Positions 19,756-29,625 of a stretch of DNA of 43,360 bases are shown here, in pieces. The DNA lies in the NCBI GenBank assembly GCA_036897095.1, contig JAYMSP010000704.1, positions 1 to 43,360 on the forward strand, read 5' to 3'. The notes beneath the pieces were generated by a model that ran no database searches, was not told the origin of the DNA, and saw nothing but the letters and a program-made list of their open reading frames with translations. Position 1 is the stretch's first letter. Every line of letters starts with the position of its first letter. The DNA is from Plantago elongata (taxonomy: Eukaryota > Streptophyta > Magnoliopsida > Lamiales > Plantaginaceae). Made by a program: the position numbers and the translations under genes.

Positions 19756-20463
19756 TAATTTGCATAAAATAATTTCACAATCTTTATAATGTTATCTGAA
19801 TATTGTAATTCTTCACCTTATTAAATTTGTTTTCCCTTTGACTTGAATTAACTATGACAAAAACTTAAGTTCGGTTATAAAGATATTTTGATTGCTTATC
19901 GTTTGGGTTATATTTTCTTCCATGTGTTATTCATCGAAACTAAAACATGCAGTGACGACGTCATCGATTAGCACTAATGTTAATTAATGTAGAGTGTCAA
20001 ATTCAATTGAAGAATACAAAGTGAGTTTTTCTTAATAAATTAATTTTGTTGGAGTGCTCTTAGAACATAGAATTGGAAAGAATTAAACATGTTGTTTTTT
20101 CTTAATTAAAATATAATTTACATATATATATATAAATATTACAATTTGGTCAAATGTAACTTAACTTAAGTACTAAATTACACAACTCTAATATATAGTT
20201 GTCCACTTATTTATATATATATTCGATAAGGAAAAAAGTGTCACTTCTTAAACAAAATCTTTAGGATTCGTCTTGTTCCAGTTTGATTTCTCTGATCTCA
20301 ATCCCAAATTTGGTTTAAATATTTATTACTTATAATGTGTTACGTAAATTTTAATATTTTATAAATAGAAACACATCTCAAATCAATTAAAATTAATCCA
20401 TATTCATTAATAATTGTACCTGAATTAAAAATCTCTCAATAATATTTTATTACCATACCACCC

Positions 20464-20511
20464 ATATATATATATATATATATATGTGTATGTGTGTGTA
20501 TATATATATAT
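20464..20511 (+). repeat. (AT)n(GT)n(AT)n microsatellite
   Basis: An alternating AT run, an interrupted TGTGTATGTGTGTG core, then AT again, flanked by CCC and GAGTCTG. Confidence 0.95.
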
Positions 20512-20639
20512 GAGTCTGTCTTGCGAGAGACCTATACATTTTGAAGAGTCTCGAAAATTCTCTTCAAATGGTAAAACTAGATAATTGTACTTTTTTTCGA
20601 AACTTGATTGTAGATGAATTTCGTGGATTTTTAACCCGA

Positions 20640-20990
20640 ATTCATTAAAAACGGGTCAAGTAAAAACTAAACAATATAATGAAAAAATTAAATAATAGTG
20701 TAAATTTAATATGATGTAAAAACTAAAGAATTATTTTTATAAACTAGACAATATAATGTAAAAATTAGACCATACAATGTAAAAACTAGACAATATAGAT
20801 TACACCGAATAAATTTTTTTTACAAGTAATAAAACTAAACAAGATTATTCATAAAACTAGACAATATAGTTACAAAACTAGAAAATATGTCGTAAAATCT
20901 ATACAATACATATAAAAAAACTAGATGGTTTGATACAACTATACAATATAAAGATATAATATGAAAAATTAATCAAATATTAATAAAAAT
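20640..20990 (+). repeat. Degenerate repeat field, unit like AAACTAGACAATATAATGTAA
   Basis: At least eight imperfect copies of (A)AACTA(G/A)ACAATATAATGTAAAA occur at uneven spacing of about 20-45 bp, for example near 20662, 20739, 20762, 20786, 20852 and 20877. It is preceded by an inverted GTCT..AGAC pair (20514-20531). The class is unknown. Confidence 0.65.
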
Positions 20991-21442
20991 TAAAATATAT
21001 ATTATTTATAAAAAATTAATAAAATATATGAAAAATTAAGGGGCGGTTTGTCAAACAATTGTAATCGGTTCTTTTGGCTCGATGAACAGTGATTTGGACT
21101 AAAATACATTTCAAATATTCCATTTTAATTTTATTCGAAATACAATTTCACCAAAATCCATCAAAATGCCCATTCAAATTCTACATCGATTAGCCCAAGG
21201 AAGTATTTTCAAACTTTTCAAATATGGGGAACCTTTATGACCATTAGTGTGTATGTATATTTGTAAACCACAATGAAATAAACTATGTGAACCGTTCACC
21301 ATTGTTGAACATGACTGACTCTCTAACTTGTTTGTTAATAGTTTCAGCACGCCAGTTCTTCGTGTCTTTAAATATTTGGTCACTCACAGTACCATTCCAA
21401 CATCTAAAAACAATTTCATCAACAATCTCTACATAAAATTTC

Positions 21443-22564
21443 ATGGCTACAATAACAGAAACAATGACAAAGGCCAAAATACTTCCACATACAAAGCCTC
21501 CTTTCACACTTGGAGACCTAAAGAAAGCCATTCCACCCCATTGCTTCAAGCGATCGGTCCTCAAATCCTTTTCATATGTCGCGGCTGACTTCGCGATCCT
21601 CTCTTTTTTCTATTATGTCGCCTCGAGTTACATCCACCTCCTTCCACACCCCCTCTCTTACATCGCCTGGCCTGTCTACTGGTTCTGCCAGTCAGCAGTA
21701 ATGCTTGGCGTTTGGGTTCTTGCTCACGAATGTGGTCACCGTGCATTTAGTGACTATGCTTGGCTTGACAACACTGTTGGCATGATCCTCCACACATCTC
21801 TATATGTTCCGTACTTCTCTTGGAAAATAAGCCACCGAAAACACCATGCCAACACCGGATCAATGGAGAACGACGAGGTCTATGTTCCAAATCTCAAGTC
21901 CGAAACCCCATGGTTCTTCAAGTACTTAGAAAATCCCATTGGACGAGCTATCAAGATCATCACCCTACTCACATTCGGCTGGCATTGGTATGTACTTTTC
22001 AACTTTGTTGGGGGCCGTTACGAGAGTTTCTCCAACCACTTCTACCCTTACAGCCCACTCTTTTTGCCGAAAGAGCGCCATCTAGTCTGGATCTCCAATT
22101 TTGGCATTCTTGCTTTCAGTTATGCTCTTTACAGCCTAGCAATGGCGAGAGGATTCTCTTGGCTGTTAATGCATTACATCATTCCATTTGTGATGTTGAA
22201 AGTGTGGCTTATTTTGATTACCTTCCTGCATCACACTCATCCTGCCTTGCCTCACTACGACTCCTCGGAGTGGTATTGGCTACGAGGGGCTTTGTCGACA
22301 GTTGACAGGAATTACGGTATCCTAGACTCTGTGTGGCATAATATCACAGATACTCACGTTGTACACCACTTGTTCTCAACAATTCCGCATTATCACGCTA
22401 CGGAGGCATCTAGAGCAGTCAAACCGATACTAGGCGAATACTATAACTTCGATGGAACGCCAATTGTTAAAGCACTCTGGAGAGAGTTTAAGGAGTGCAT
22501 TTACGTGGAACCGGATCAATCTACCAAGAGCAAGGGTGTCTATTGGTTCAACAAAGAGCTTTAA
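21443..22564 (+). CDS. Divergent FAD2-like membrane fatty acid desaturase (FAD2-A, 373 aa)
   Basis: A single coding exon. FAD2 enzymes act in the ER on phospholipid-linked oleate or linoleate; divergent members desaturate, hydroxylate, form triple bonds or conjugated bonds. All three di-iron histidine boxes are present: H95ECGH99, H131RKHH135 and H305VVHH309, plus the conserved [11 protein letters not shown] start (28-38) and hydrophobic segments at about 46-66, 76-96, 170-190 and 217-262. Two changes stand out: Arg100 replaces the His normally following box 1 (HECGHH), and Val307 replaces the Ala of HVAHH. Non-Ala residues there are common in FAD2-type acetylenases and conjugases. The C-terminus FNKEL fits the aromatic ER-retrieval motif of FAD2. 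The Gly-rich MGAGG start is missing. AATAAA at 22627 is a likely poly(A) signal. Exact chemistry cannot be read from sequence. Confidence 0.9.
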   Translation: MATITETMTKAKILPHTKPPFTLGDLKKAIPPHCFKRSVLKSFSYVAADFAILSFFYYVASSYIHLLPHPLSYIAWPVYWFCQSAVMLGVWVLAHECGHRAFSDYAWLDNTVGMILHTSLYVPYFSWKISHRKHHANTGSMENDEVYVPNLKSETPWFFKYLENPIGRAIKIITLLTFGWHWYVLFNFVGGRYESFSNHFYPYSPLFLPKERHLVWISNFGILAFSYALYSLAMARGFSWLLMHYIIPFVMLKVWLILITFLHHTHPALPHYDSSEWYWLRGALSTVDRNYGILDSVWHNITDTHVVHHLFSTIPHYHATEASRAVKPILGEYYNFDGTPIVKALWREFKECIYVEPDQSTKSKGVYWFNKEL

Positions 22565-22626
22565 ATTGGCATTTTGAAATCGTTCTATAATTATTTTGCT
22601 TCATTTCATTATCTGTTTCGTGAAGG

Positions 22627-22632
22627 AATAAA
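22627..22632 (+). terminator. Poly(A) signal of FAD2-A
   Basis: AATAAA lies 63 bp downstream of the TAA stop, in AT-rich sequence. Confidence 0.55.
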
Positions 22633-22938
22633 ACATGAAGCATTTATAATGGCAAGATTAATTTGAGTAGAAAACTATCTGTCTTTCAATTATGGTTGAA
22701 GAATTAATTGAGGAACCTACCTGTCAATTATGTAATCAAAAGTGGGAAACTTGCAATCACCTTTTGTTTAGTTGCAAAGCCTTTCATAAATTAAGGTTCA
22801 TTCTTAGTATTAGTTAGAATAAGTATACTTCACTTCAGAATCCACCTTGTTGTGTTCTAACTTCGAACCACTCCAAGAACATAGACTGCGACACACATGT
22901 TTATTGATGACATCTGGCGTACAAATGTTCAACGATAA
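22633..22938. other. 3' flank of FAD2-A; no gene
   Basis: AT-rich with no open frame worth calling. It ends where the LTR of copia C begins. Confidence 0.5.
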
Positions 22939-23079
22939 TGTAAGAGTAATGAATATAATCCGTGTCTATTCGTAGAATTAGAAGTGGTATATATATAAGC
23001 ACAAGAAGCTATAATCTAAAGACTAATCTAATCAGAAAACTAATGTATATACAAGTCTATACAATTACATAGTCTAACA
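22939..23079 (-). repeat. 3' LTR of copia C (141 bp)
   Basis: TG..CA ends: read on the minus strand it runs TGTTAGACTAT to ACTCTTACA. It contains TAGTCTTTAGATTATAGC, shared with the LTRs of B. It matches the 52 bp left at 27170-27221 with two differences. Confidence 0.92.
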
Positions 23080-23090
23080 CACCCCCTCAG
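23080..23090 (-). other. Polypurine tract of copia C
   Basis: CTGAGGGGGTG on the minus strand directly precedes the 3' LTR. Confidence 0.8.
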
Positions 23091-23740
23091 TCGAAGTTGG
23101 AGGAAGTCTGACACTTAGACTGTCACGAAAATCATCAAAGAGTATGTGTGGTAGCCTTTTCGTGAAGATATCTGCTATTTGATAGCGAGATGGAACATGT
23201 CGAATGCGAACCTCGCCTTTAGCAACCTTTTCTCGAACAAAATGAATATCCATTTCGATGTGCTTTGTGCGTTGATGTTGCACGGGGCTGCCAAGAAAAG
23301 TAGATGGCATTAACATTGTCACAGTAGACCAAAGTACCTTTGGAAATCGGACAACGTAGTTCCAGAAGAAGATTGCAAAGCCAATAGGACTCAAAGACAA
23401 CGTTGGCAACGCCTCGATACTCAGCCTCAACACTTGATTTGGAGGTTGTCGGTTGCCGTTTAGAAGACAAGGATATGAGATTGTCGCCCAAAAACACACA
23501 ATAGTCGGAAGTAGAACGACGAGTGTCAGTACATCCGCCCCAATCAGCGTCCGTATAGGAGACAAGAGAGCTGATGTTGGTCTTGTAGAGGTGGAGACCG
23601 AGAGTGCTAGTACCCTGAATGTATTGGATGATGCGTTTGAGAGCATTCTGTGGTCAACTATAGGATTATGCATATGAAGGCAAACTTGTTGTACCGCATA
23701 AGAGATGTCAGGTCGAGTGAAGGTCAAGTACTGCAATGCA
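23091..23740 (-). pseudogene. copia C RNase H relic
   Basis: The minus-strand translation starts with QYLTFTRPDISYAVQQVCLHM (23733-23671). The frame changes and then reads RQPTTSKSSVEAEYRGVANV and YWLCNLLLEL (about 23460-23360). A further shift gives RTKHIEMDIHFVREKV and VPSRYQIADIFTKRLPH to the end at 23074. These are the usual copia RNase H landmarks including S(S/T)EAEY, but split across two frames by at least two indels, so the domain is not made intact. Confidence 0.88.
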
Positions 23741-23849
23741 CCGGCAAGAGATCAGTATAGAGATGGGTTATCACACTGTGAACCTGCGTCAGAGCCGAGT
23801 TTGGTATTGGTGTCGACCGGTGTTAGTGAAAACTTGCATTGGGTCATTC

Positions 23850-24700
23850 TGGCTCGTTCAATAATGTCAAGGGCATAGTTCTGTTGAGAGAGGAACATGC
23901 CAGTAGTAGTACGAGTAACCGAGATTCCTAAAATAGGATAAAGGGCCGAGGTCCTTCATCGCAAATTCCGCACCTAACATGTTCATAAAGGATAATTGAA
24001 GAGTATCTGAAGAAGCGGTGAGAATAATGTCGTCCACATAGAGAAGAATATATGTTGTGTCAGTGCCCTGAAAGTAGATAAATAATGAATGATCCGATTG
24101 GATGTGAGAGAAATCGATCGTTCGAACAAAATCAACGAAACGTTGACACCAAGCTCTAGGTGCTTGCTTGAGTCCGTAGAGAGACTTCTTCAAGAGACAC
24201 ACATAATCAGGGTGTGTTGGGTCTTTAAATTCTAGTGGTTGGTGCATATAAACTGTTTCGTGCAGATTTCCATGAAGAAAGGCATTCTTGACATCTAGAT
24301 GATGAATAGTTCAAGAGCGAGATAGAGCAATGCTATGAACGATCCGGATAGTGGCCAGTTTGACAACCGGGCTAAAAGTCTCGTCGCAATCAACGCCAGC
24401 CTGTTGGACCTGCCATCACAAACAAGACGAGCCTTGTGTCGCTCAAAAGAGCCATCAAAATTCTTTTTATGCCGAAAAATCCACATAGAACGAATAAGAT
24501 TAGTGTTAGCAGGACGGGGCACCAACTCCCACGTCTTATTCTTAATAAGAGCATTGAATTCGTCAAGCATGACAGCTTTCCAGTTCGGGTCATGTAATGC
24601 ATTAACGAAATTTCTAGGAAGAGGGGAAACAACCGTTGATGCTTGAGTGAGATTGACATAGTCAGGTCCAAAGACATTTGAATTTGGTTTGCAAAACCGG
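23850..24700 (-). pseudogene. copia C reverse transcriptase relic
   Basis: On the minus strand VSPLPRNFVNALHDPNWKAV, then FNALIKNKTWELVPRP and SMWIFRHKKNFDGSFERHKA (24640-24450) open the RT. The middle part (about 24430-24250) is frameshifted and shows a stop inside the block before the catalytic fold. From 24247 to 23867 a clean frame gives [36 protein letters not shown], the catalytic [15 protein letters not shown] (about 24055-24010) and [11 protein letters not shown], then another shift. YVDD itself is intact. Confidence 0.88.
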
Positions 24701-25050
24701 GTTGAGGCTGGACGAGAGAGGTGGCTGGATCGAGTGAGTCGATCCAGTGGGAGAGGGAGGCGGGGAGGGCTGCTGGATTGCTCCAGCAGCACTCGACTCA
24801 GCAGAATGTTGCTGGATCGGCGACGATCCAACAACGGGGGGCGGGTAGGCAGGCTGCGGGCGTGTGGCAGCCGCCGAAGGTGAGGGAGGGGGGCGAGAGA
24901 TAAAATCAAGAAGGTGGGGAGAAGATGGGTGGTTCAGAAAATCATAAGATGTAGTGGAGCTTGAAGAAAGGTTAGCAAAGGGGAAGTGTGTTTCGTGAAA
25001 GATGACATGTCGAGAGAGAAAGAATTTCTTAGTGGTCAAGTCATAACAAT
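24701..25050 (-). pseudogene. copia C integrase-RT linker (Pro/Ser-rich)
   Basis: The minus strand encodes a low-complexity Pro/Ser/Ala-rich stretch (for example PPPSPSAAATRPQP, SPPPSPTGSTHSIQPP), the usual variable hinge between integrase and RT in this copia group. SRHVIFHETHFPFA at about 25020-24975 is the end of the integrase module. The + strand frames here are GC-rich artefacts of this repeat. Confidence 0.75.
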
Positions 25051-25054
25051 TATA

Positions 25055-25830
25055 TCATCGATGATTCGAGGGATAACCTAGAAACACGCAAGGGGTGGAA
25101 CGAACTTGAAGCTTGTTAGTGGTGGTGGAAGGAAAAAGGGGAAAACACAAGCACCCAAAAACACGAAGTGGGAGTAAGATGGAGTTCTTTGATAAATGAT
25201 TTGAGTGGGTGATTGAAAATTTAGAAGTTGAGAGGGTAGTATATTTAGGAGATACGTGGCTGTATGAAGGGCATGAGACCAAAAAGAGGGAGGGATAGAG
25301 TCATTGGCAAGTAAAGTACGCATGATATTATTAATGGAATTAATTTTGCGTTTAGCTTTGCCGTTTTGAGGAGATGTGTGGAGACAAGAAAAAAGAAAAG
25401 AAAGACCATGTGAAGTGCAAAAAGAGCGAAACTGGTTGTTGTCAAATTCGCGACCACTATCACATTGTAAGGTTTTGATGTTTCGTTCGAATGAGAGCTT
25501 GAAAAGAAAAAAAGATGGAATAAACTTGAGATTTTTGAGAGATAGGAAAAGTCCATAAAAAATTACTATAATCATCCAAGAAAAAAAGATAGTAACGATG
25601 CCCATATGAGCTTAAAACAGGTGATGTCCACAAATCACTATGTATTATATCAAAAGGCCTAACAGTAAAAGTCTTGAATCTTGAAAAGGTAATTTGACAT
25701 GTTTTCCTAAAGGACAAGAATGACAAAACGAATTTCTAGAGCTATTACATGGAATGAAATTAGAAGGATGAAGAGAACTAAGGATAGTGTTGCCAGGATG
25801 GCCAAGGTGAGAGTGCCAAAAGGTAGGCAC
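25055..25830 (-). pseudogene. copia C integrase relic
   Basis: From 25830 downward on the minus strand: FWHSHLGHPGNTILSSL with the HHCC histidines, CHSCPLGKH with the cysteine pair, then the core PFDIIHSDLW, HRYYLFFLDDYSNFLWTFP, LQCDSGREFDNN and HTSPQNGKAKRKINSINN, and further VFGCLCFPLFPS, CVFLGYPSNHR. The third catalytic acid, Glu in the family motif QNG-A-ERK, reads Lys (about 25356-25348), a likely GAA to AAA change. Frame shifts separate the zinc, core and C-terminal parts. Integration activity is not expected. Confidence 0.88.
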
Positions 25831-25839
25831 GGAAGTAAG

Positions 25840-26300
25840 GAGGGCGGTTGGTGAGTGGTGGTGATATGATAGAGGTCCCCGGTGCTCTCACATCTCATTA
25901 GACGGTTCTCCGTTTTGATATCCTTTACAGAAAAACCATAGGGGTCAAATTCAACGGAAACATGATTGTCAGTGGTGAATTTGAGGACCGAAATAAGAGT
26001 TTGAAGTAAATTGTGAGCATGCAAGACATTGGGGAGACGAAGATTGGGGTTTATGTGGGAAAGAGCGGTGTGACCTAGACCACCAATAGGAATAATGCTA
26101 CCATTACCAACAATAATACCAGAATGTTTGCTCAAAGAAGAATAAGACATAAGAGTACCTGGATTTGTGGTCATGTGTGACGAGGCGCTAGAGTCAATGT
26201 ACCAGTTATTGTCAGGATTGTGTAGAGACAATGTTTGCATAACAACATTCAAATCCGTTGGAGTATAGCCATGAGAAGGAGGCACCTGCACGGAGTACGC
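25840..26300 (-). pseudogene. copia C protease and pre-integrase relic
   Basis: NNWYIDSSASSHMTTNPGTL (about 26202-26143 on the minus strand) is the copia aspartic protease start, but the catalytic triplet D-(S/T)-G is D-S-S. Downstream SGIIVGNGSIIPIGGLGHTA, LPNVLHAHNLL and KFTTDNHVSVEFDPYGFSVK, then RCESTGDLYHI form the rest of protease and the pre-integrase region. The frame is open for about 450 bp here. Loss of the Gly should impair proteolysis. Confidence 0.85.
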
Positions 26301-27150
26301 GTGCGCTGGCCTGGTGCTGGGCCAAGAAGGCCCTAGCTTGGTTTTGGCCTTTGCGTATGCTGTTGGGGCGGGGTCCATGCGGATGTGGGAAATGGGCAGG
26401 GTGGAACAACCAAGTACCGGGCTGGTGGCCGGAGGATGAGGGTTGACCGGTTGTGGTGGATTGGTAGTTGTTGCCTTTGCCGCGATTGGAATTTTTCTTT
26501 TTATTGCGATTAGAGTTTTGGTTCCGGTTGTTGGGTTGGGAAGAGGAGTTAGATGTAGGATGGGCAACGAGAGCCGAAGAGGAGCCGTGGTGACGGTTTC
26601 TCTCCTTGATGGTGGTATCATGCAAGCTAAGGCGAGAACAAAGTTGGGGGAAAGTTGGAAGAGATTTCTTTTGTTGATCCGAGACGGGAGCACCAATGTT
26701 GGCGAGTTGATCGGGGAGGGATTTGAGGCGATTGCAGTAGGCAATCACCGAGGAAAAATCCACCATCTGTAGATTGGTGAATTCAGTTTCAAGGAAGGCA
26801 GCACGGTAGTTCTGGTTATCCTGAAAAAATGTGGTGAATTCGATTCCAGGAAGATTCAGCTGTGTCGTTAGAGACAAGGATGGAGGAGAGAATGTGGGGG
26901 GAAACGATGGCGTACATCCATTGAAGGACGACGTTGTTAAGTCGTTTCCAAAGAGCAGGATCATCTTCCTTTGAGTGTAGGCGTCTATCTCAGTTTTATT
27001 CGTAGGAGGGATAATATGTTCAAGAACAACATGGACATTGGCCTGGACTTGAAATTGGTTGGACCATTCATGATAGCGTGCGGTTTCAAGGTCAAAGGCA
27101 GCAAACGGTGGAAGAGGGGAAGAAGAAGTTGTTTTTATTGACGTGAAGTT
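26301..27150 (-). pseudogene. copia C gag relic
   Basis: The minus-strand translation shows DNQNYRAAFLETEFTNLQMV, VIAYCNRLKSLPDQLANIGAPVSDQ (written here as two pieces: VIAYCNRLKSLP and DQLANIGAPV), TIKERNRHHGSSSALVAHP and an Asn/Arg/Lys-rich nucleic-acid-binding tail (NNRNQNSNRNKKKNSNRGKG). The first third is in a different frame from the expected Gag core, so a frameshift exists near 26930, and about 25 residues seem lost between APVSDQ and LPTF. There is no CCHC knuckle; the basic tail stands in its place, as in several related copia elements. Confidence 0.82.
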
Positions 27151-27157
27151 GGGACTT

Positions 27158-27169
27158 GGCTTGATACCA
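27158..27169 (-). other. Primer-binding site of copia C (one base missing)
   Basis: On the minus strand TGGTATCAAGCC follows the CA end of the partial LTR. The intact form seen in B is TGGTATCAGAGCC, so one G is missing. Confidence 0.85.
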
Positions 27170-27221
27170 TGTAAGAGTAATGAATATAATCCGTGTCTAT
27201 TCATAGAATTAGAAGGGGTAT
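27170..27221 (-). repeat. Truncated 5' LTR of copia C (52 bp)
   Basis: It is 52 bp matching the inner end of the 3' LTR (22939-22990), with G/A and G/T differences. Similarity stops at about 27221, where unrelated AT-rich sequence begins. Confidence 0.9.
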
Positions 27222-27284
27222 AGACAAAATTAAATCGAAATGTCCACTACATAACTACTTAGAATAGTTGCAATTTAAATAAGT

Positions 27285-28208
27285 GAAAAATTCGATAAAA
27301 GTATCTTAAGTTGTGATTTTTCTGAAAAGGCACATTTGATTGTTACTGTTCGATTTGGTACTTTAAATTGATATTGTGTCCAATTTAGGTACCTCCGTGA
27401 CACGTGGCAGTTTAATTAAATAACACGTGTCAATTTAAAATTTTAAAATTTTGATGGTTAAATCGCAAATAAAATAAATTCTTACAATTTTTAACTTCAC
27501 CACACAATTTTCATTTTTTATAAATCAACCCTATTTGGTAAAATCAACATGAAATAAGGTTAAAAGAAAGAAGAAACAGGAGGAAAATTTATTTTAAATT
27601 ACAAAAAAAATATATAAAAATTTTGAAAAATTATAAATTATACTTTCAAATTAAATTTGTATATATAAAAAATAATTTAAAAATAAAAAATAATTAAATT
27701 AAGTTAAATTAAATTATAAAAAGGTGGGACACGTGTCACTCTCTCTTAATTTATGGGTATAAATTGTTTAATATAATTGAAAATATTTTTAAAAATATAA
27801 AAAAATATTTTACATTTTATTACATATAAAATAAATAAATAATTTAAAATTTCAAAAACGCGATTTGCTACAATAAATCTTTCAATTAAGTTTTAGATTT
27901 TGTAAATGATTCTTCCTCGACGGAGCATCCAAGCTACTGGACATGGAAGTTCCACGACGACGGGATTCAGTTCCTTGCGATTTTATTCTTTATTTAGTAA
28001 TATTGTTAAAATTTAGGATCTGTTTGCAATTAATAAAGATGATCGTATTTAAGTTTAGGCCTATCGTATTTTTATATTTTTCAATGTGACATGTGTCACG
28101 TAATTAAGGTGTGACGTGTCACGTGATATCAAAATTGAATATAATATCAACTTAAGGTATTAAAATCAGACGGAAAACAATTAAAGGTAATTTTGTTGAA
28201 TTTTTCCT
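27285..28208. mobile_element. Non-coding DNA transposon with long inverted repeats (about 0.92 kb)
   Basis: The left end (27285-about 27395) starts GAAAAATTCGATAAAA and contains TACTTTAAATTGATATTGTG. The reverse complement of the right end (28208-about 28100) starts GAAAAATTCAACAAAA and contains TACCTTAAGTTGATATTATA, so the two ends are inverted repeats of about 100 bp with indels. Both are followed inward by CACGTG-bearing blocks (GTGACACGTGGCA; GTCACGTGATATC). The interior is AT-rich without coding capacity. Long inverted repeats fit a non-autonomous Mutator-type element; a 9-bp target duplication was not evident. Confidence 0.6.
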
Positions 28209-28418
28209 TTTAAAGAAGATAATTCCATGGCATATGTTACCTTTAAAATAAAAGAAGCTACAATTACAAATTTGCGTAACTTCGATGGATTATCAATGTG
28301 TCTACATGCATTCATTTATCCTGATGACCTTTCATCCTATCATTTGGTTCATAATCCAAGTCCAACATCAGCAAACTAAACAGTGAAATTGATTTTATCA
28401 TGTTATTCATGACCAGAT
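28209..28418. other. AT-rich spacer; no gene
   Basis: Nothing recognised. Confidence 0.4.
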
Positions 28419-28605
28419 TAAAGCCCTATTTATCACTAATTTTTTAACTTTATGAGCCCTTTAATAAAATAATTATTAGGAGAACGTGTAATCTTTCAAA
28501 AAAGTTAGTTGAAAAGCTAACCAAGTTAACTAGTTGAAAAAAAGTTACATAACCAACTACCAGCTACTAACTAGATTCACATCTAATTTTGTTATACATA
28601 GCCTA
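28419..28605. mobile_element. MITE-like repeat, copy 1 of 2
   Basis: It starts TAAAGCCCTATTTATCACTA and has the same order of blocks as 33960-34149: CGTGTAAT..TT, AAGCTAA(C/T)CAAGTTA, a GTTGA(G)AAAAAA run, CAACTAC.AGCTA.. and an AT-rich end. Inverted ends are poorly kept in this copy. Confidence 0.5.
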
Positions 28606-29600
28606 ATAATGACATATTGCATCATGAGCTGCACAAAACTAATTAGGAATCAAGGTCGTACCTTGCACATATAGATTACTACATAGCAGTTATATTTGGC
28701 TATATAAACAACTTCTAGCTCAACATTGTAACTCAATCTTGGATTCATTTTCTTCTAATTCTCAATAGAATTCAGTTATTTTACATGGTATTATACATAT
28801 TAGTTTAGCCAGTACTACAATTACTGTGATTCTTCAATTTTATTGTGAAATGAAGCTTTGTTCCTTGTTTCGATAGTTTTCGTGCAATTTCTTCCGTTAT
28901 CTTCTCTGATTGAGGAATATTTATTTTCATTAAATAGACTTTATTAGATAAATGAAAATTAAAACACGGGGGTTTATACCCATAAACAAGTCTTCACGAT
29001 TCTTAGTGTCACTAGTGAGCCTAAACAAATCAACTAGCATAAATAAGCTGAGAAGCAGACATGCACACAACCATAAAACAACATACTAAAGACTGAGCTA
29101 CACTTAAAGTAGACTAAGAGTTTTCTTCTGCTTTTGAGTTTCCAGCATAACAGAAGGTCGTATGGTTCTTAAGACTTGCAAATGTCCAATATCTTGATCA
29201 TCTTTCCAATCTTATGATCCTTTCTAAGAACGTCCAAACTAATCCAGAAAATTCACAAAGAAGCTAATGCCTTTTTTCTTACCTTTTTTCGAACCTTTTC
29301 TTGAAGGGTAATTGCTAACAGATCCAACAACTTTTCCCTTGCTCCTAGTGTCATTAGCAATCGGGGAGGAGGATTTATTTTTTTCAAGGGCAGGATTAAT
29401 CAAATACTTGTCCCCCCTCAACTTCGTCGAGTCATCAAGTAAGTAAGGATCATCCTCCCCCCTCCGAATTACAAGAACCATCAACTTGCAAAGAAATGGG
29501 GTTATATGTTTCTGGTGCTCGTTTGCATCATATGGAGTTTGGCATCGACTTTCCGCCATCGTCGTTTTACTTGCAATCTTCCGATCAGTCGGGAATTGCA
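28606..29600. other. No gene recognised
   Basis: AT-rich spacer. The minus strand of 29239-29757 is open for 172 codons with a Lys/Ser-rich end, but it overlaps a + strand gag relic in part and matches no family I recognise, so I do not call it. Confidence 0.35.
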
Positions 29601-29625
29601 ATTGTGATTTGATCAAGTTGATGAG

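Larger units (their letters stand above)
19760..21442. other. AT-rich spacer between CYP76 and FAD2-A
   Basis: No open frame with a recognisable product. It includes a TA/TG microsatellite (20464-20511) and a degenerate repeat field (20640-20990), given separately. The last 300 bp before the FAD2-A start should contain its promoter; TTTAAATATT at about 21366 is the only TATA-like motif near the ATG, and I am not sure of it. Confidence 0.5.
22939..27221 (-). mobile_element. Ty1/copia retrotransposon C, decayed, 5' LTR truncated
   Basis: On the minus strand the order is partial 5' LTR (27221-27170), PBS, gag, protease, integrase, RT, RNase H, purine tract, complete 3' LTR (23079-22939). The LTR family is that of element B (TGTTAGACTATGTAATTG.. 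start). Coding regions are well recognisable but carry frameshifts, so this copy is dead though younger than copia A. Only 52 bp of the 5' LTR remain, so about 90 bp were deleted with the flank, and no target-site duplication can be checked. The element adds 4.3 kb between the two FAD2 genes. Confidence 0.9.

Noticed and set aside
21820..22305. 161-codon + strand frame inside FAD2-A
   Set aside because: It is an alternative frame of the desaturase coding sequence.
24335..24903. Plus-strand frames opposite copia C RT and linker
   Set aside because: RT and the Pro-rich linker are clear on the minus strand; these are shadows.
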